Assembly: GCA_017548985.1 (NCBI GenBank)
Contig: JAFYYW010000037.1
Coordinates: forward strand, 1-64,000
DNA: 64,000 nt
From: Bacteroidales bacterium
GTDB taxonomy: Bacteria; Bacteroidota; Bacteroidia; Bacteroidales; UBA932
Direction: 5' to 3'
In this document: positions 17,572 to 27,066 of the stretch, piece by piece
How positions within the stretch are numbered: the stretch's first letter is position 1
Layout of the letters: each line of letters opens with the position of its first letter
The notes under the pieces: generated by a model
Seen by the model: the letters and a program-made list of their open reading frames with translations, nothing else
What the model was told of the DNA's origin: nothing
Database searches by the model: none
Program-made: the position numbers and the translations under genes

Positions 17572-18723
17572 ATGAATAAGAAGTTACAACTGATCCCCGT
17601 GATGCTATGCTTCTTCGCCATGGGGTTTGTGGATCTTGTGGGCATAGCGTCAAACTACGTGCAATCCGACCTGGGACTAAGTGATTCCGCGGCAAATATC
17701 TTCCCTTCCCTGGTCTTCTTCTGGTTCCTCATTTTCTCCGTCCCGACAGGGATGCTGATGAACAAGATAGGACGGAAGAACACCGTGCTGCTGTCGCTGG
17801 TGATCACCATCCTTTCTCTCGTGTTGCCGTTATTCGGAGAGAGTTATGGACTGATGCTCGCCGCCTTCTCCCTGCTGGGCATAGGCAACGCCATCATGCA
17901 GACCTCCCTCAACCCTCTCATCGCCAATATCGTGAAGGGTGATGGGCTGGCCAGCACCATGACTTTCGGACAATTCGTCAAGGCGATAGCCTCTTTCATG
18001 GCCCCTTACATCGCGATGTGGGGTGCCACGGCCGCCCTCCCCTCCTTCGGGCTGGGCTGGAGGCTCCTTTTCCCGGTCTACGGAGTGATCGGCATTGTGG
18101 CCGCCCTTCTTCTTGCCGGGACATCCATCGAGAGGGAGCAGGTCAGCGAGAAGGCGTCCGGATTTGCGGACTGCCTCAAACTTCTCGGGAAACCTTTCGT
18201 GCTGTTCTCCTTCCTCAGCATCATGTGCCATGTGGGAATCGATGTGGGAACCAACACCACGGCCCCCAAGCTCCTTATGGAGCGTGTAGGCATGACCCTC
18301 ACCCAAGCGGGATTCGCCACCAGCCTGTATTTCATCTGCCGTACCATAGGAAGCCTTTTGGGCTCGTATATCCTGTCCAAGTTCAGTCACAAGAAGTTCT
18401 TCTTGCTTAATGTGATATTGATGGCCCTGGCGATGTGCCTGATGTTCTTCGGTGGGTCCAAAGCGATTCTGTACACCGCCATTGTGATGATCGGACTCGC
18501 CAACTCGAATCTCTTCTCAATTGTTTTCTCGCAGGCCCTTCTGGCTGTCCCTGACAAGCAGAACGAGGTTTCGGGACTAATGATCATGGGTCTTTTCGGC
18601 GGAACCATATTCCCCCTGCTCATGGGATTCGCCTCCGACGCTGTCGGACAGGCTGGTGCCGTCGCTGTGATGTTCATTGGCGCGCTCTACCTTCTCTATT
18701 ACTCCTCACTCATCCGTAAATAA
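17572..18723 (+). CDS. MFS sugar transporter (FucP/GluP-like)
   Basis: 383 residues with about 12 hydrophobic helices and no signal peptide. The second helix onward carries the MFS loop motif GMLMNKIGRKNTVLL, and the N-terminal half has the sugar-symporter block LGIGNAIMQTSLNPLIANI, as in the fucose/glucose/galactose H+-symporter group. The C-terminal half includes VGIDVGTNTTAPKLLMERVG. It probably imports a monosaccharide or keto sugar released in the periplasm and passes it to the PfkB kinase encoded 2 bp downstream. Which sugar is not shown by the sequence. Confidence 0.92.
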   Translation: MNKKLQLIPVMLCFFAMGFVDLVGIASNYVQSDLGLSDSAANIFPSLVFFWFLIFSVPTGMLMNKIGRKNTVLLSLVITILSLVLPLFGESYGLMLAAFSLLGIGNAIMQTSLNPLIANIVKGDGLASTMTFGQFVKAIASFMAPYIAMWGATAALPSFGLGWRLLFPVYGVIGIVAALLLAGTSIEREQVSEKASGFADCLKLLGKPFVLFSFLSIMCHVGIDVGTNTTAPKLLMERVGMTLTQAGFATSLYFICRTIGSLLGSYILSKFSHKKFFLLNVILMALAMCLMFFGGSKAILYTAIVMIGLANSNLFSIVFSQALLAVPDKQNEVSGLMIMGLFGGTIFPLLMGFASDAVGQAGAVAVMFIGALYLLYYSSLIRK

Positions 18724-18725
18724 TT

Positions 18726-19595
18726 ATGGACAAGTTAGTTATCGGAATAGGTGAAGCTCTGTGGGACATGCTTCCAGAGGGGAAGAAATTAGGTGGCGCC
18801 CCGGCGAACTTCGCCTTCCACGCGGGTCAATTCGGTCTGGAGAGCATGGCTGTTAGCGCCATCGGACTGGATCCTCTCGGCGAGGAGATCGCCATGGAAC
18901 TGGAAGAGCATGGACTCCCCTTCCATCTTGACCGGATAGACTTCCCGACCGGTACCGTACAGGTCACCCTGGACTCTAACGGGATACCCCAATATGAGAT
19001 TAAGGAGGACGTGGCTTGGGATAATATCCCCTTCACGAAGGAGCTCGCCGACCTGGCCGCCCGGGCTCAAGCGGTATGCTTCGGCTCACTCGCGCAAAGA
19101 AGCCCTGTGAGCAGGGAGACTATCGGCTGGTTCCTGGACGCTGTCCCGGAGGATTGCCTGAAAGTATTCGACATCAATTTGCGCCAATCGTTCTATAGCA
19201 AAGAAATCATCGAGGATTCCCTGCGGAGATGTGACATCTTGAAAATCAACGACGAGGAGCTGGAGATTGTCAAGGGGATGTTCGGGATGGATGATATGCC
19301 ATTAGAGGATCTATGCGTGTCCGTCATAAAAGAATATGGTCTCAAGATGTTGATTCTCACCTGCGGGGTGAATGGCAGCCATGTGTTCTCGGATAATGTC
19401 TCATCATTCTTTGAGACACCGAAAGTGAAAGTCGCCGACACGGTCGGGGCCGGCGACTCTTTCACAGGGGCGTTCGTGTCCTCGATACTGAAAGGAAAGA
19501 CTATCCGTGAGGCTCACGAGGCCGCCGTCAAGGTGTCGGCATATGTATGCACCCAAAGCGGAGCTATGCCCGTGATCCCGGAAGAGTTGAAATAA
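18726..19595 (+). CDS. PfkB-family carbohydrate kinase (fructokinase-like)
   Basis: 289 residues, cytoplasmic. It has the ribokinase-fold signatures GGAPANFAFHAGQFG near residue 22 and DTVGAGDSFTGAFVSSIL near the C-terminus with the catalytic Asp of the GAGD motif. LKVFDINLRQSFYS and LKINDEELEIVKGMFG match fructokinases. If mannose is isomerised to fructose, this enzyme would make fructose-6-phosphate, fitting the mannan theme. It closes the plus-strand operon and its stop abuts the end of the next, convergent gene. Confidence 0.9.
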   Translation: MDKLVIGIGEALWDMLPEGKKLGGAPANFAFHAGQFGLESMAVSAIGLDPLGEEIAMELEEHGLPFHLDRIDFPTGTVQVTLDSNGIPQYEIKEDVAWDNIPFTKELADLAARAQAVCFGSLAQRSPVSRETIGWFLDAVPEDCLKVFDINLRQSFYSKEIIEDSLRRCDILKINDEELEIVKGMFGMDDMPLEDLCVSVIKEYGLKMLILTCGVNGSHVFSDNVSSFFETPKVKVADTVGAGDSFTGAFVSSILKGKTIREAHEAAVKVSAYVCTQSGAMPVIPEELK

Positions 19596-20858
19596 TCATC
19601 TCCATTTCACGTCCCGCAAATAGACCTGGCGGGATCCCTCATGAACAGAGTTGAAGCCCAGTTGGGTCCCATCAGGACGCCATCTGGGATGGAGGTCGCA
19701 TCGCGAATATTGCTCCGTGTATTCCTCGGGGACATAGAATCTGCCAAGAGGCATAATCGCCTCGTCCTCAAGGCGAACGAGCACCCAGCTCCGGAACCTG
19801 TCCTTGTTCCAGTAACCGTCAGTGGAAAGGAATTTCCCATTTGGAGAAAAGATGAGATGACCGTCCCAATCCATTATCCCCGGGGCGATATGTCTCACTT
19901 TGTCTTCCTCCCCCACCTTGAATATGGTATGGGCCCAACAGTCGCCAGCGTCCCAACACGCGGTGACCGCGAGCGTCTCATCGTCGAACCAATTGAAGTG
20001 AGATCCTTTCCATCCGTCTGGAAAGCAACGACGAAGGTTCGAGCCATCAACATCCACAGTCAGGGACACAGTGTCCCAATTATAAACTATCCCCCTGGTT
20101 TCCAATTGTTTCCGAAAGTCCTCGACAGTCCTGGCCAGGAAGAATATCCTCTTGGCGTTAGGGCTGATTATAGTGTGGCAGAAATAAGCCAGCCCATCCT
20201 CCTTGGTGATTCTCGGCATCAAATCCCTGGCCTGGGCAACCGTGAGTATCAGTTTGGACTCTCCTGTCTTCAAGTTAACCAGCCGCAACCCATCATCGTC
20301 AGGCCAGACCTCATCCGCCCTGGCGTCCTGCCCGGGGCCGGCGTACCCATAATCCGGACGGCAAAGCCTTAGACGAGCGTAATTGATGCTCACAGCCCAC
20401 TCCCCGTTCCTGTCCACGGCACTTATCGGATAAGGGATTATCCTTTCCTCACCAGTCTTCCAATTCAGGAGCACAGTCACGAAATGACCGTCTCGGCAAT
20501 CGTTGAACGCGCACATCCCGTCCTCCCAAGGCAACCAGTGGAACATCGCGGCCTCCTGGAAGTTCCAGCAAGTGGTCTTCGAGACAGGTATCAACTTATT
20601 ACCATCCGCAAGGTCGACAAGTGCGACTATGGCCGTGTCGGTTCGTTCGGCAAGCCGTCCGCTGAAATTGACCTCCAGCACGCTTACATAACGCCCGTCA
20701 GGGCTCCAGGAATTGATTCCGAAATAACTGGCGAGAAGGTGCTCTTCCGGACCGGACGTGATGGCGTACGGTTCCCCAACCTCAGGGAAAGGCTCCGGAC
20801 CGGCGTTCCGGCACATGACAGCTAAAAACGCGAGAAGAATCAATGACAATCGTCTCAT
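19596..20858 (-). CDS. Exported TolB-like beta-propeller protein of unknown function
   Basis: 420 residues from MRRLSLILLAFLAVMC at 20858. A longer frame to 20924 would overlap the peptidase gene and lacks a signal-like start. Several PD40-type propeller blades are visible: NSWSPDGRYVSVLEV, IISPNAKRIFFLAR, HLIFSPNGKFLSTDGY and the terminal HPRWRPDGTQLGFNSVHEG. Similar C-terminal blades occur in oligogalacturonate-lyase-like proteins, so a pectin role is possible, but the catalytic residues are not clear. It is 37 bp downstream of the M28 peptidase gene, in the same direction. Confidence 0.75.
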   Translation of the reverse strand: MRRLSLILLAFLAVMCRNAGPEPFPEVGEPYAITSGPEEHLLASYFGINSWSPDGRYVSVLEVNFSGRLAERTDTAIVALVDLADGNKLIPVSKTTCWNFQEAAMFHWLPWEDGMCAFNDCRDGHFVTVLLNWKTGEERIIPYPISAVDRNGEWAVSINYARLRLCRPDYGYAGPGQDARADEVWPDDDGLRLVNLKTGESKLILTVAQARDLMPRITKEDGLAYFCHTIISPNAKRIFFLARTVEDFRKQLETRGIVYNWDTVSLTVDVDGSNLRRCFPDGWKGSHFNWFDDETLAVTACWDAGDCWAHTIFKVGEEDKVRHIAPGIMDWDGHLIFSPNGKFLSTDGYWNKDRFRSWVLVRLEDEAIMPLGRFYVPEEYTEQYSRCDLHPRWRPDGTQLGFNSVHEGSRQVYLRDVKWR

Positions 20859-20895
20859 ATTCCAGTTGTTAAATCCGACCCGTAGAGAAAAGCGA

Positions 20896-22473
20896 TCATT
20901 TGAGATTCGCCAGGAACACCCCAACGCTATAAATAAGATTCACGTTGGCGATGGTGCCGCCCAGATCCCAGTCAGCGCGGTATTCGTCCGATGGTTTGTG
21001 ATACCACACAGGCATGGGATAACGGTTGGGATGGGACGGATCCACCGGATGTAACCCGTTCTCCACCACGACCGAGGGCACTCCTTTCTTTACGAAGTTG
21101 AAGTGGTCAGACCTGAAGAACCAGCCATCCGAATTGTCATCATCATAGAATATGTACCTCCCCTGCGCCGCCGCGGCAGCTTCATAATAAGGTCCGAGCA
21201 CACTCTCCTCTCCCCCGAGAATCACCACATCGTGAGTCAGTTCCGCCGGTCCGATACTCTCGAAATTGAGGCAAGCCACAGTCTTGTCCATGGGCGTCAC
21301 CGGATGGTCGCAATAATACTCTGAGCCGAAAAGCCCGCTCTCCTCAGATGATGGGAAGAGGAAAAGGACCGAGCGGCGAGGGCCGGAAGACATTCGCTTG
21401 AATTTCTTCGCGGAAAGCAGGACTCCAGCAATCCCGGAGGCGTTATCCGCCGCGCCGTTGTAAATCGCGTCTCCTGTCTCGTCCGGAGTGCCGATACCAA
21501 GGTGATCCCAATGGGCGCTCATCACGACCAACTCGTCCCGGAGATCCGTTCCAGGGAGGATTCCCCCGACGTTCCGGGTCTTCTGAATGTCATAGGTGAC
21601 GGTCATGTCAACATCTCCCTTAACTTTGAGAGAAAAACTCCGGAAGCCAGGTTTCTTGGCGGCCGCGAGGGCTGTGTCCATATCCATTCCCGCAGCCTCA
21701 AAGAGTTTTCGGGCGCCATCCTCATGGAGCCACCCTTTTACGGCGAGTTCGTCGGAATTGGCCGTTTCAGGATTGTAGATAGCCAGGTTATCTTCCAAAT
21801 GGCCGTTGACGCAGACATGCCAGCCGTAGCTGGCGGCTTCCGTGTTATGAAGCACAAGGCAGCCTGCGGCTCCGCGGCGGCGGGCCTCCTCGAACTTGTA
21901 AATCCACCTTCCGTAATATGTCATGTTGCGGCCCCGGAAAAGAGAGGCGTCATAGTAGCCAGGATCATTGACCATGGCGATGACGATCTTCCCTTTCACG
22001 TCTATTCCTTCATAGTCGTCCCATCCATATTCCGGAGCATGGATACCAAACCCGCAGAATACATATTCCGCCTTGGGGATGCTCACCTTGTCAGTGGCGC
22101 GGGCAGTCCATACCACCATATCGTCAGGATAGCTTAACCGGACCTTTTTCTTCCCTTTCACAACAAAGCTTCCTCCGGCGGGTTTGGCGGTCACGGCAAC
22201 CATCTCGAAAGGCTGGTACCAGCTGCCGCCAAAGGCAGGCTCAAGGCCCAAGGCTTCAAGTTCCTTCGCCAGATATGACACGGTTTTCTCCTCATATCCG
22301 GTCATCGGCTTACGGCCACCGAACTCATCAGACGATATGGTCTGAATCCAACTTCTAAGTAGAGACTCATCGTCGAGATTCGGCTCGACAACACGGGTTT
22401 GGGCATAGGCGGCGCCTGAGACACATAAGGCGGCTATGGCAGATAGGGTATATACGCGCAGTCGCATATTCAT
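20896..22473 (-). CDS. M28-family zinc aminopeptidase with PA domain, exported
   Basis: 525 residues, or 523 if the second ATG at 22467 is used. A Sec signal (about 1-25) precedes a catalytic domain interrupted by a protease-associated insertion (about 130-260, with GKIVIAMVNDPGYYD and AAGCLVLHNTEAASYGW). The two-zinc site of M28 enzymes is complete: AHWDHLG, NGAADNASGIAG, SSEESGLFGSEY, NFESIGP and RSDHFNFVKKGVPS. It probably trims peptides in the periplasm or at the surface. No functional link with the neighbouring sugar genes is evident. Confidence 0.93.
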   Translation of the reverse strand: MNMRLRVYTLSAIAALCVSGAAYAQTRVVEPNLDDESLLRSWIQTISSDEFGGRKPMTGYEEKTVSYLAKELEALGLEPAFGGSWYQPFEMVAVTAKPAGGSFVVKGKKKVRLSYPDDMVVWTARATDKVSIPKAEYVFCGFGIHAPEYGWDDYEGIDVKGKIVIAMVNDPGYYDASLFRGRNMTYYGRWIYKFEEARRRGAAGCLVLHNTEAASYGWHVCVNGHLEDNLAIYNPETANSDELAVKGWLHEDGARKLFEAAGMDMDTALAAAKKPGFRSFSLKVKGDVDMTVTYDIQKTRNVGGILPGTDLRDELVVMSAHWDHLGIGTPDETGDAIYNGAADNASGIAGVLLSAKKFKRMSSGPRRSVLFLFPSSEESGLFGSEYYCDHPVTPMDKTVACLNFESIGPAELTHDVVILGGEESVLGPYYEAAAAAQGRYIFYDDDNSDGWFFRSDHFNFVKKGVPSVVVENGLHPVDPSHPNRYPMPVWYHKPSDEYRADWDLGGTIANVNLIYSVGVFLANLK

Positions 22474-22568
22474 TCGTTTAAAGTGACCTTATATGCAAAT
22501 ATACTCTTTTTTCATATAGTCCGGCGAGATTCTCCTTACTCATCGTATCTACTTTATACAAGATATCT

Positions 22569-22576
22569 TATCTTTG
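22569..22576 (+). promoter_or_regulatory. Promoter -7 box of the GH5-like lipoprotein gene
   Basis: TATCTTTG matches TAnnTTTG and lies 27 bp before the ATG at 22604, in the divergent gap to the M28 gene. No clear -33 TTTG is seen. Confidence 0.4.
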
Positions 22577-22603
22577 TTTTGACTTCTTGAATTATAACCA
22601 TAT

Positions 22604-23686
22604 ATGAAGAAAGTATCGCTGATCAGTATCGCCGCCGCTCTCCTCCTTGCGGGATGCGCTGTTTCTCCCGCGGAACGATGGAGTGAGGAAAAGGCCAACA
22701 TGTGGTATGCCTCCCAGCCTTGGCCGGTAGGTTGCGTATATATGCCGTCCTATTCAGGCACTCCCGTTGAGATATGGGGGAAGGATTATTTCCAGCCGGA
22801 TGTTGTGGATCAGGAACTAGCTCTGGCAGAGGATCTTGGATTCAACGCCATAAGGCTTTTCCTCTGTGACTTGGTTTGGCAGGACGACCCTAAAGGGTTC
22901 ATGGAGCGGCTGGAAAAAACGGTGCGGATCGCCGACAAACACGGGATGCGTATCCTGATGACCTTCTTCACTAACGGCGGTACCATCAAGAACCCGTATC
23001 TCGGCCCTCAACCTCAGCCCGTGCCAGGAGTGCACAATTCGGTGTGGATGTCCTCGCCTGGAAAGGACGTCGTGAACGATCCTTCCAAGTGGCCGGTGAT
23101 CGAGCGTTATCTGAAGCAGGTGATGAGGCGTTATAAGAATGACCCCAGGATTATCGCGTGGTGTCTCTACAACGAGCCGGAGAACACCAAGAACTTCAAT
23201 ACCCTACCATTCCTCAAGGAGGTTTTCCGTTGGGCCCGCGAGGTCAACCCTTCGCAGCCGTTGACCGCACCCATGATCGCGCTTCCTGACTCTCGCTCAT
23301 ACAACAAGGAAATATCCGAGTTTATCCGCGACAACAGCGACATCATTTCTTTCCACAGTTATAATCCGCTGCCAGAATGCAAGAGGTTCGTGGACTACTG
23401 CGAACAATATGGCAGGCCGGTGATATGCTCCGAATGGATGGCCAGGTCGAGGGGTTCGGACTATTTCTCCATACTCCCCTTGTTTAAGGAGCACAAGATA
23501 GGATGCTTCAGCTATGGACTCGTGAACGGAAAACAGCAGTGCCATTATCCATGGAACCCGACGGAAAACGACAAGCCCGTTCCATTTACGGAAGAGCCTG
23601 ACGTCTGGTTTCACGACCTGTTCCGCCCGGATCACACTCCCTACAGCGAGGAAGAGGTCAAGTTTATCAAGGAAATGACGCGATAG
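22604..23686 (+). CDS. GH5/clan-A-like glycoside hydrolase lipoprotein
   Basis: 360 residues. The signal peptide ends in LLLAGC (Cys 18), so it is lipid-anchored. The TIM-barrel glycosidase pattern is clear: DLGFNAIRLFLCDLVWQ, HGMRILMTFFTNGG, the acid/base Glu in AWCLYNEPENTKNF and the nucleophile Glu in PVICSEWMARSRG. Relatives are annotated loosely as cellulase-family or xylanase-like proteins, so substrate is open; beta-mannan or another beta-glycan fits the surroundings. It is monocistronic and converges with the DUF362 gene, 6 bp away. Confidence 0.82.
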   Translation: MKKVSLISIAAALLLAGCAVSPAERWSEEKANMWYASQPWPVGCVYMPSYSGTPVEIWGKDYFQPDVVDQELALAEDLGFNAIRLFLCDLVWQDDPKGFMERLEKTVRIADKHGMRILMTFFTNGGTIKNPYLGPQPQPVPGVHNSVWMSSPGKDVVNDPSKWPVIERYLKQVMRRYKNDPRIIAWCLYNEPENTKNFNTLPFLKEVFRWAREVNPSQPLTAPMIALPDSRSYNKEISEFIRDNSDIISFHSYNPLPECKRFVDYCEQYGRPVICSEWMARSRGSDYFSILPLFKEHKIGCFSYGLVNGKQQCHYPWNPTENDKPVPFTEEPDVWFHDLFRPDHTPYSEEEVKFIKEMTR

Positions 23687-23692
23687 TCTCCC

Positions 23693-24826
23693 TTATCTCA
23701 TGACAACCAACTCGTAGCGACGGGTTCCAAGACCGATTTTCTCTCCGTGGATAAGTTGGGTTTCCCATTCCGACTCAGGAGTGGTGTTCTTGAAATGATC
23801 ATGGTGGTCGTGGAATCCTTCTTCGTGAAGATGATCTCCCAGCACCGAATTCCGCAAAGGTTCCGCTGCCATGCACGCGTCCACACAGGCCTGATCGAGC
23901 GCGACAGGATCCTTTGACGCGAACATCCCTATATCCGGGAGGATAGGCGCGTCATTTTCGGAATGGCAGTCGCAATATGGAGAGACATCGACTATGAGCG
24001 AAAGATGGAAACTATCACGGCCGCTGACAACAGCCTTCGTGTATTCAGCCATCTTGGCGTTTAGAATAGAGATAGCCTGGTCTTGGAGAAAGTCTATAGC
24101 ATCGAAGTTGCAAGCTCCGAGACAACGCCCGCATCCTACGCAATGGAGATCGTCCACACGCATTTTCCGGGCTACCGTATCATAAACAAGGCCACCGTTC
24201 GCGCACTCTCTCTCACAGCGTCGGCATCCTCGGCAGCTGGCTTCATCGATTATGGCCTTACCTGCGGAATGCTGGTCCTTCTTGCCGGCGCGGGATCCGC
24301 ATCCCATGCCGATATTCTTTATCGTACCGCCGAAACCTGTCATCTCATGACCTTTAAAGTGCGTCAGGCTGATAAACACATCGGCATCCATCACGGCACG
24401 TCCGATGAGAGCCTCTTTGGTGTATTCTCCACCTTCAACCGGAACCGCGATGTCATCAGTCCCCTTCAATCCATCGGCGATTATTACCGGGCAGCCGACA
24501 GTCAAAGGCGTGAAACCGTTCTCCCAGGCGCACTCAAGGTGCTCCAAGGCATTCTTTCTGAAGCCGGGATACATTGTGTTGCAGTCAGTGAGGAAAGGCT
24601 TGCCTCCGAGCTCCTTGACTAAATCCGCCACGGCCTTGGCATAGTTTGGGCGGAGATAACTGATATTGCCCAGCTCTCCGAAGTGCATTTTAATCGCGAC
24701 GAACTTGCCGTCCATATCTATGTCGGCAATACCGGCTTTGCGGGCAAGCCGTTTCAGCTTGGCAGGCAGATTCTCCCCGAATGCGGATGTCCTGAAATCG
24801 GTATAAAAAACTTTCGCAGGTTCCAT
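23693..24826 (-). CDS. DUF362 protein with two [4Fe-4S] ferredoxin motifs
   Basis: 377 residues from MEPAKVFYTDF at 24826. The frame continues to 24979, but that would run into the divergent MATE gene. An N-terminal DUF362 region (LRPNYAKAVADLV, FISLTHFKGHEMTGFGG) is interrupted by a ferredoxin insert with CRGCRRCERECANGG and CVGCGRCLGACNFDAID, each with the Cys-x2-Cys-x2-Cys-x3-Cys spacing of a 4Fe-4S cluster. The DUF362 fold then resumes (PDIGMFASKDPVALDQACVDA). The family is widespread in anaerobes; its reaction is not established to my knowledge, though a redox role is implied. No signal peptide is visible. Confidence 0.9.
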   Translation of the reverse strand: MEPAKVFYTDFRTSAFGENLPAKLKRLARKAGIADIDMDGKFVAIKMHFGELGNISYLRPNYAKAVADLVKELGGKPFLTDCNTMYPGFRKNALEHLECAWENGFTPLTVGCPVIIADGLKGTDDIAVPVEGGEYTKEALIGRAVMDADVFISLTHFKGHEMTGFGGTIKNIGMGCGSRAGKKDQHSAGKAIIDEASCRGCRRCERECANGGLVYDTVARKMRVDDLHCVGCGRCLGACNFDAIDFLQDQAISILNAKMAEYTKAVVSGRDSFHLSLIVDVSPYCDCHSENDAPILPDIGMFASKDPVALDQACVDACMAAEPLRNSVLGDHLHEEGFHDHHDHFKNTTPESEWETQLIHGEKIGLGTRRYELVVMR

Positions 24827-24940
24827 AATGATGTATTTCAATAACTTCTGTGTTAAAAATAAGCAAATCTTTTCATTATCCAATAGGATTTGACAGACTT
24901 TCAGAGGTACAACTATTCTCACATTGAAAAATAAGATACG

Positions 24941-24948
24941 TATATTTG
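24941..24948 (+). promoter_or_regulatory. Promoter -7 box of the MATE transporter gene
   Basis: TATATTTG (TAnnTTTG) lies 7 bp before the ATG at 24956, so the leader would be only a few bases long. An ATTG at 24923-24926 is the nearest -33-like element but is spaced short. Confidence 0.4.
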
Positions 24949-24955
24949 CAACCCT

Positions 24956-26287
24956 ATGGAAATAGCGCTGCACGGACATTTCGGATTCCGGAGACTGATC
25001 GTCTCCGCGGTTCCCAGCATTATGATGATGCTAGTTGAAAGCATCTACGCTGTTGTGGACGGACTGTTCGTTTCTAATTTCGTGGGAACCTCTGCCTTCG
25101 CCGCCCTCAATATCATCTGGCCGGCCGTCATGCTGGTCGGAGCACTCGGGTTGATGGTAGGGACCGGAGGATCGGCGTTGGTGTCCAAGACTATGGGCGA
25201 GGGCGACCGGGATCGGGCCGAAGCCATATTCAGCATGCTGGTCCGTTTCACCGTGATTCTTTCCCTGGTGTTCATGGTGCCGCTGCTTGTGTTTATGGAA
25301 CCGCTGGCCCGACTGCTCGGGGCCGAGGGGGAAACAGTGCGCCTATGTGTCATTTACGGTAGCATCTGCGCGCTTGGATTGCCAACCTATATGCTTCAGC
25401 TTAGTTTCCAGTCATTCTATATGACGGCGGAACGGCCGCAACTCGGAACTGTCATGTCGATAGTCGGGGCGATAACGAATATAGTTCTTGACGCTGTATT
25501 TATCATAGGGTTCAAATGGGGACTTGCCGGAGCGGCTGCGGCGACTACTCTCGCCAGTTGCGTTAGCGGCATATTCCCGCTGTGGTATTTCTCCAGCCGC
25601 CGCAACCGTAGCTCACTACGTCTCGTCCGCTCCGGAATGGAACGGAAACCCATCTTCCAGGCCTGTTCCAACGGGCTCTCCGAATATGTGGGCAACATTT
25701 CCTGGAACATCCTCGCCATCTGCTATAACCTTCAGCTGCTCCGGATGATGGGCGAGAATGGCGTGGCCGCCTATGCGGTTCTGCTCTATTACGGATATAT
25801 CTTCGCCTCCGTATTCTTCGGGTACAACATCGCGGTCACGCCTGTCATCGGCTACAACTATGGGGCTGGGAACAAGGCCGAGCTGAAGAGCCTGCTCAGG
25901 CATTCGGCAATACTTCTAATGGCGCTCGGATTCCTGATGACCTTGGTTTCAGAAATATCCGCCGGTCCGGCGGCGAGGCTTTTCGTCGGCTATGATCCCG
26001 AGCTGTCAGCCCTCACAAAGCACGCCATTCGGCTATATATGCTCAGTTTCTTCATCGCCGGATTCAACCTGTTCATCTCCGCCTGGTTCACAGGTCTCGG
26101 TAACGGCAAGGTTTCCGCTCTTGTTTCTTTCGTGAGGAATCTTGTATTCGAGCTGGGCTTCGTATTCCTACTTCCGGCGCTGCTGGGTCCGAACGGCATA
26201 TGGCTCGCCGTCGACGCCGCCGACCTCTGTTGCCTGATTCTCGGCGTCACCCTTATCTTGGCCTACCGCGAACGGTACGGGTATTAG
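24956..26287 (+). CDS. MATE-family multidrug/toxin efflux transporter
   Basis: 443 residues with about twelve transmembrane helices in two MatE repeats (about 15-175 and 235-400). Characteristic pieces are VPSIMMMLVESIYAVVDGLF in helix 1, GTGGSALVSKTMGEGDRDRA, NIVLDAVFIIGFKWGLAGAA and, in the second half, TPVIGYNYGAGNKAELK. Such pumps exchange cations for drugs or organic metabolites in the inner membrane; substrate is unknown. It is divergent from the DUF362 gene and convergent with the DUF5683 gene. Confidence 0.93.
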   Translation: MEIALHGHFGFRRLIVSAVPSIMMMLVESIYAVVDGLFVSNFVGTSAFAALNIIWPAVMLVGALGLMVGTGGSALVSKTMGEGDRDRAEAIFSMLVRFTVILSLVFMVPLLVFMEPLARLLGAEGETVRLCVIYGSICALGLPTYMLQLSFQSFYMTAERPQLGTVMSIVGAITNIVLDAVFIIGFKWGLAGAAAATTLASCVSGIFPLWYFSSRRNRSSLRLVRSGMERKPIFQACSNGLSEYVGNISWNILAICYNLQLLRMMGENGVAAYAVLLYYGYIFASVFFGYNIAVTPVIGYNYGAGNKAELKSLLRHSAILLMALGFLMTLVSEISAGPAARLFVGYDPELSALTKHAIRLYMLSFFIAGFNLFISAWFTGLGNGKVSALVSFVRNLVFELGFVFLLPALLGPNGIWLAVDAADLCCLILGVTLILAYRERYGY

Positions 26288-26308
26288 TTGGAAGATAAGG
26301 ACAAAAAG

Positions 26309-26914
26309 TCAGAAACTCACTTTGAACGAGAAGCCCGCGGTCGGCCTGGTCTTTCCTGAGACCATGGCCGGCGCATACGACAGATATGGCTCGACCTTGA
26401 CATCAAGTCCCGCTGTTTGAGACCGGATATCCCGATCGTACATACTCTTGACTTTGGCGACATGCACGGCGTCATAGATATTCCACACATACATAGCCAA
26501 CTGCCCTAACAACGCGACCATTGACACAACCGAGACGCCATCCCCTGTCTCAAAATCGTCCGCGATACCGCTCCGATACGCATCCGTGGCCAGTGAGCTC
26601 AAAAGTATGGTAGACAGTCCGAAATTGCCAGCGAAGAAACCTAAGGCTCTGCCAAATTCCCCATTCACCGCTTGTCCTAATCCAGGAACGAACGCGGACG
26701 CCCATCCTGACGAACTTGGGCTGTAGTAATCTTCCGGATCGTAGAAATAAAACCTTGTGTCATAAAGGTTTTTATACTCTTTATATCTCATACCCGGGCG
26801 AACCGAAGCTGAAGCCGAGGAAGGATCTGATTCTTCATCGAAAAGCTGATTCTGGGCTCGCGCGGAAAAAAGGCATCCAATGAGAGCCGCGAGAACTATA
26901 ATCAATCGTTTCAT
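26309..26914 (-). CDS. DUF5683-like exported membrane protein
   Basis: 201 residues from MKRLIIVLAALIGCLFSARA at 26914; an upstream ATG at 26932 adds six residues before the signal. After the signal and a linker, the segment SGWASAFVPGLGQAVNGEFG resembles the DUF5683 block seen in Bacteroidota, followed by hydrophobic stretches (AGNFGLSTILLSSLA, VVSMVALLGQLAMYVWNIYDA). The C-terminal VEPYLSYAPAM...AGFSFKVSF looks like a terminal beta-strand for the outer membrane. Function is unknown. It is a single gene. Confidence 0.7.
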   Translation of the reverse strand: MKRLIIVLAALIGCLFSARAQNQLFDEESDPSSASASVRPGMRYKEYKNLYDTRFYFYDPEDYYSPSSSGWASAFVPGLGQAVNGEFGRALGFFAGNFGLSTILLSSLATDAYRSGIADDFETGDGVSVVSMVALLGQLAMYVWNIYDAVHVAKVKSMYDRDIRSQTAGLDVKVEPYLSYAPAMVSGKTRPTAGFSFKVSF

Positions 26915-27003
26915 TTTAGAGGTGTTTTTCAATATAGTTGAAAAATGAGCAAACCTCTTGCCATACTACGAATTTGAACATAAACGAGGTTGTTCCTTAT
27001 AAA

Positions 27004-27027
27004 CAAAAAACCGCCCCGAAAGGCGGT
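27004..27027 (-). terminator. Rho-independent terminator after the DUF2795 gene
   Basis: Read on the minus strand, ACCGCC and GGCGGT form a 6-bp GC-rich stem around a 6-base loop, followed by TTTTTTG. It lies 40 bp after the stop of the DUF2795 gene. Confidence 0.8.
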
Positions 27028-27066
27028 AAGATAAGTATAACCTACTAATATTCAGGTGTTTCTGAA

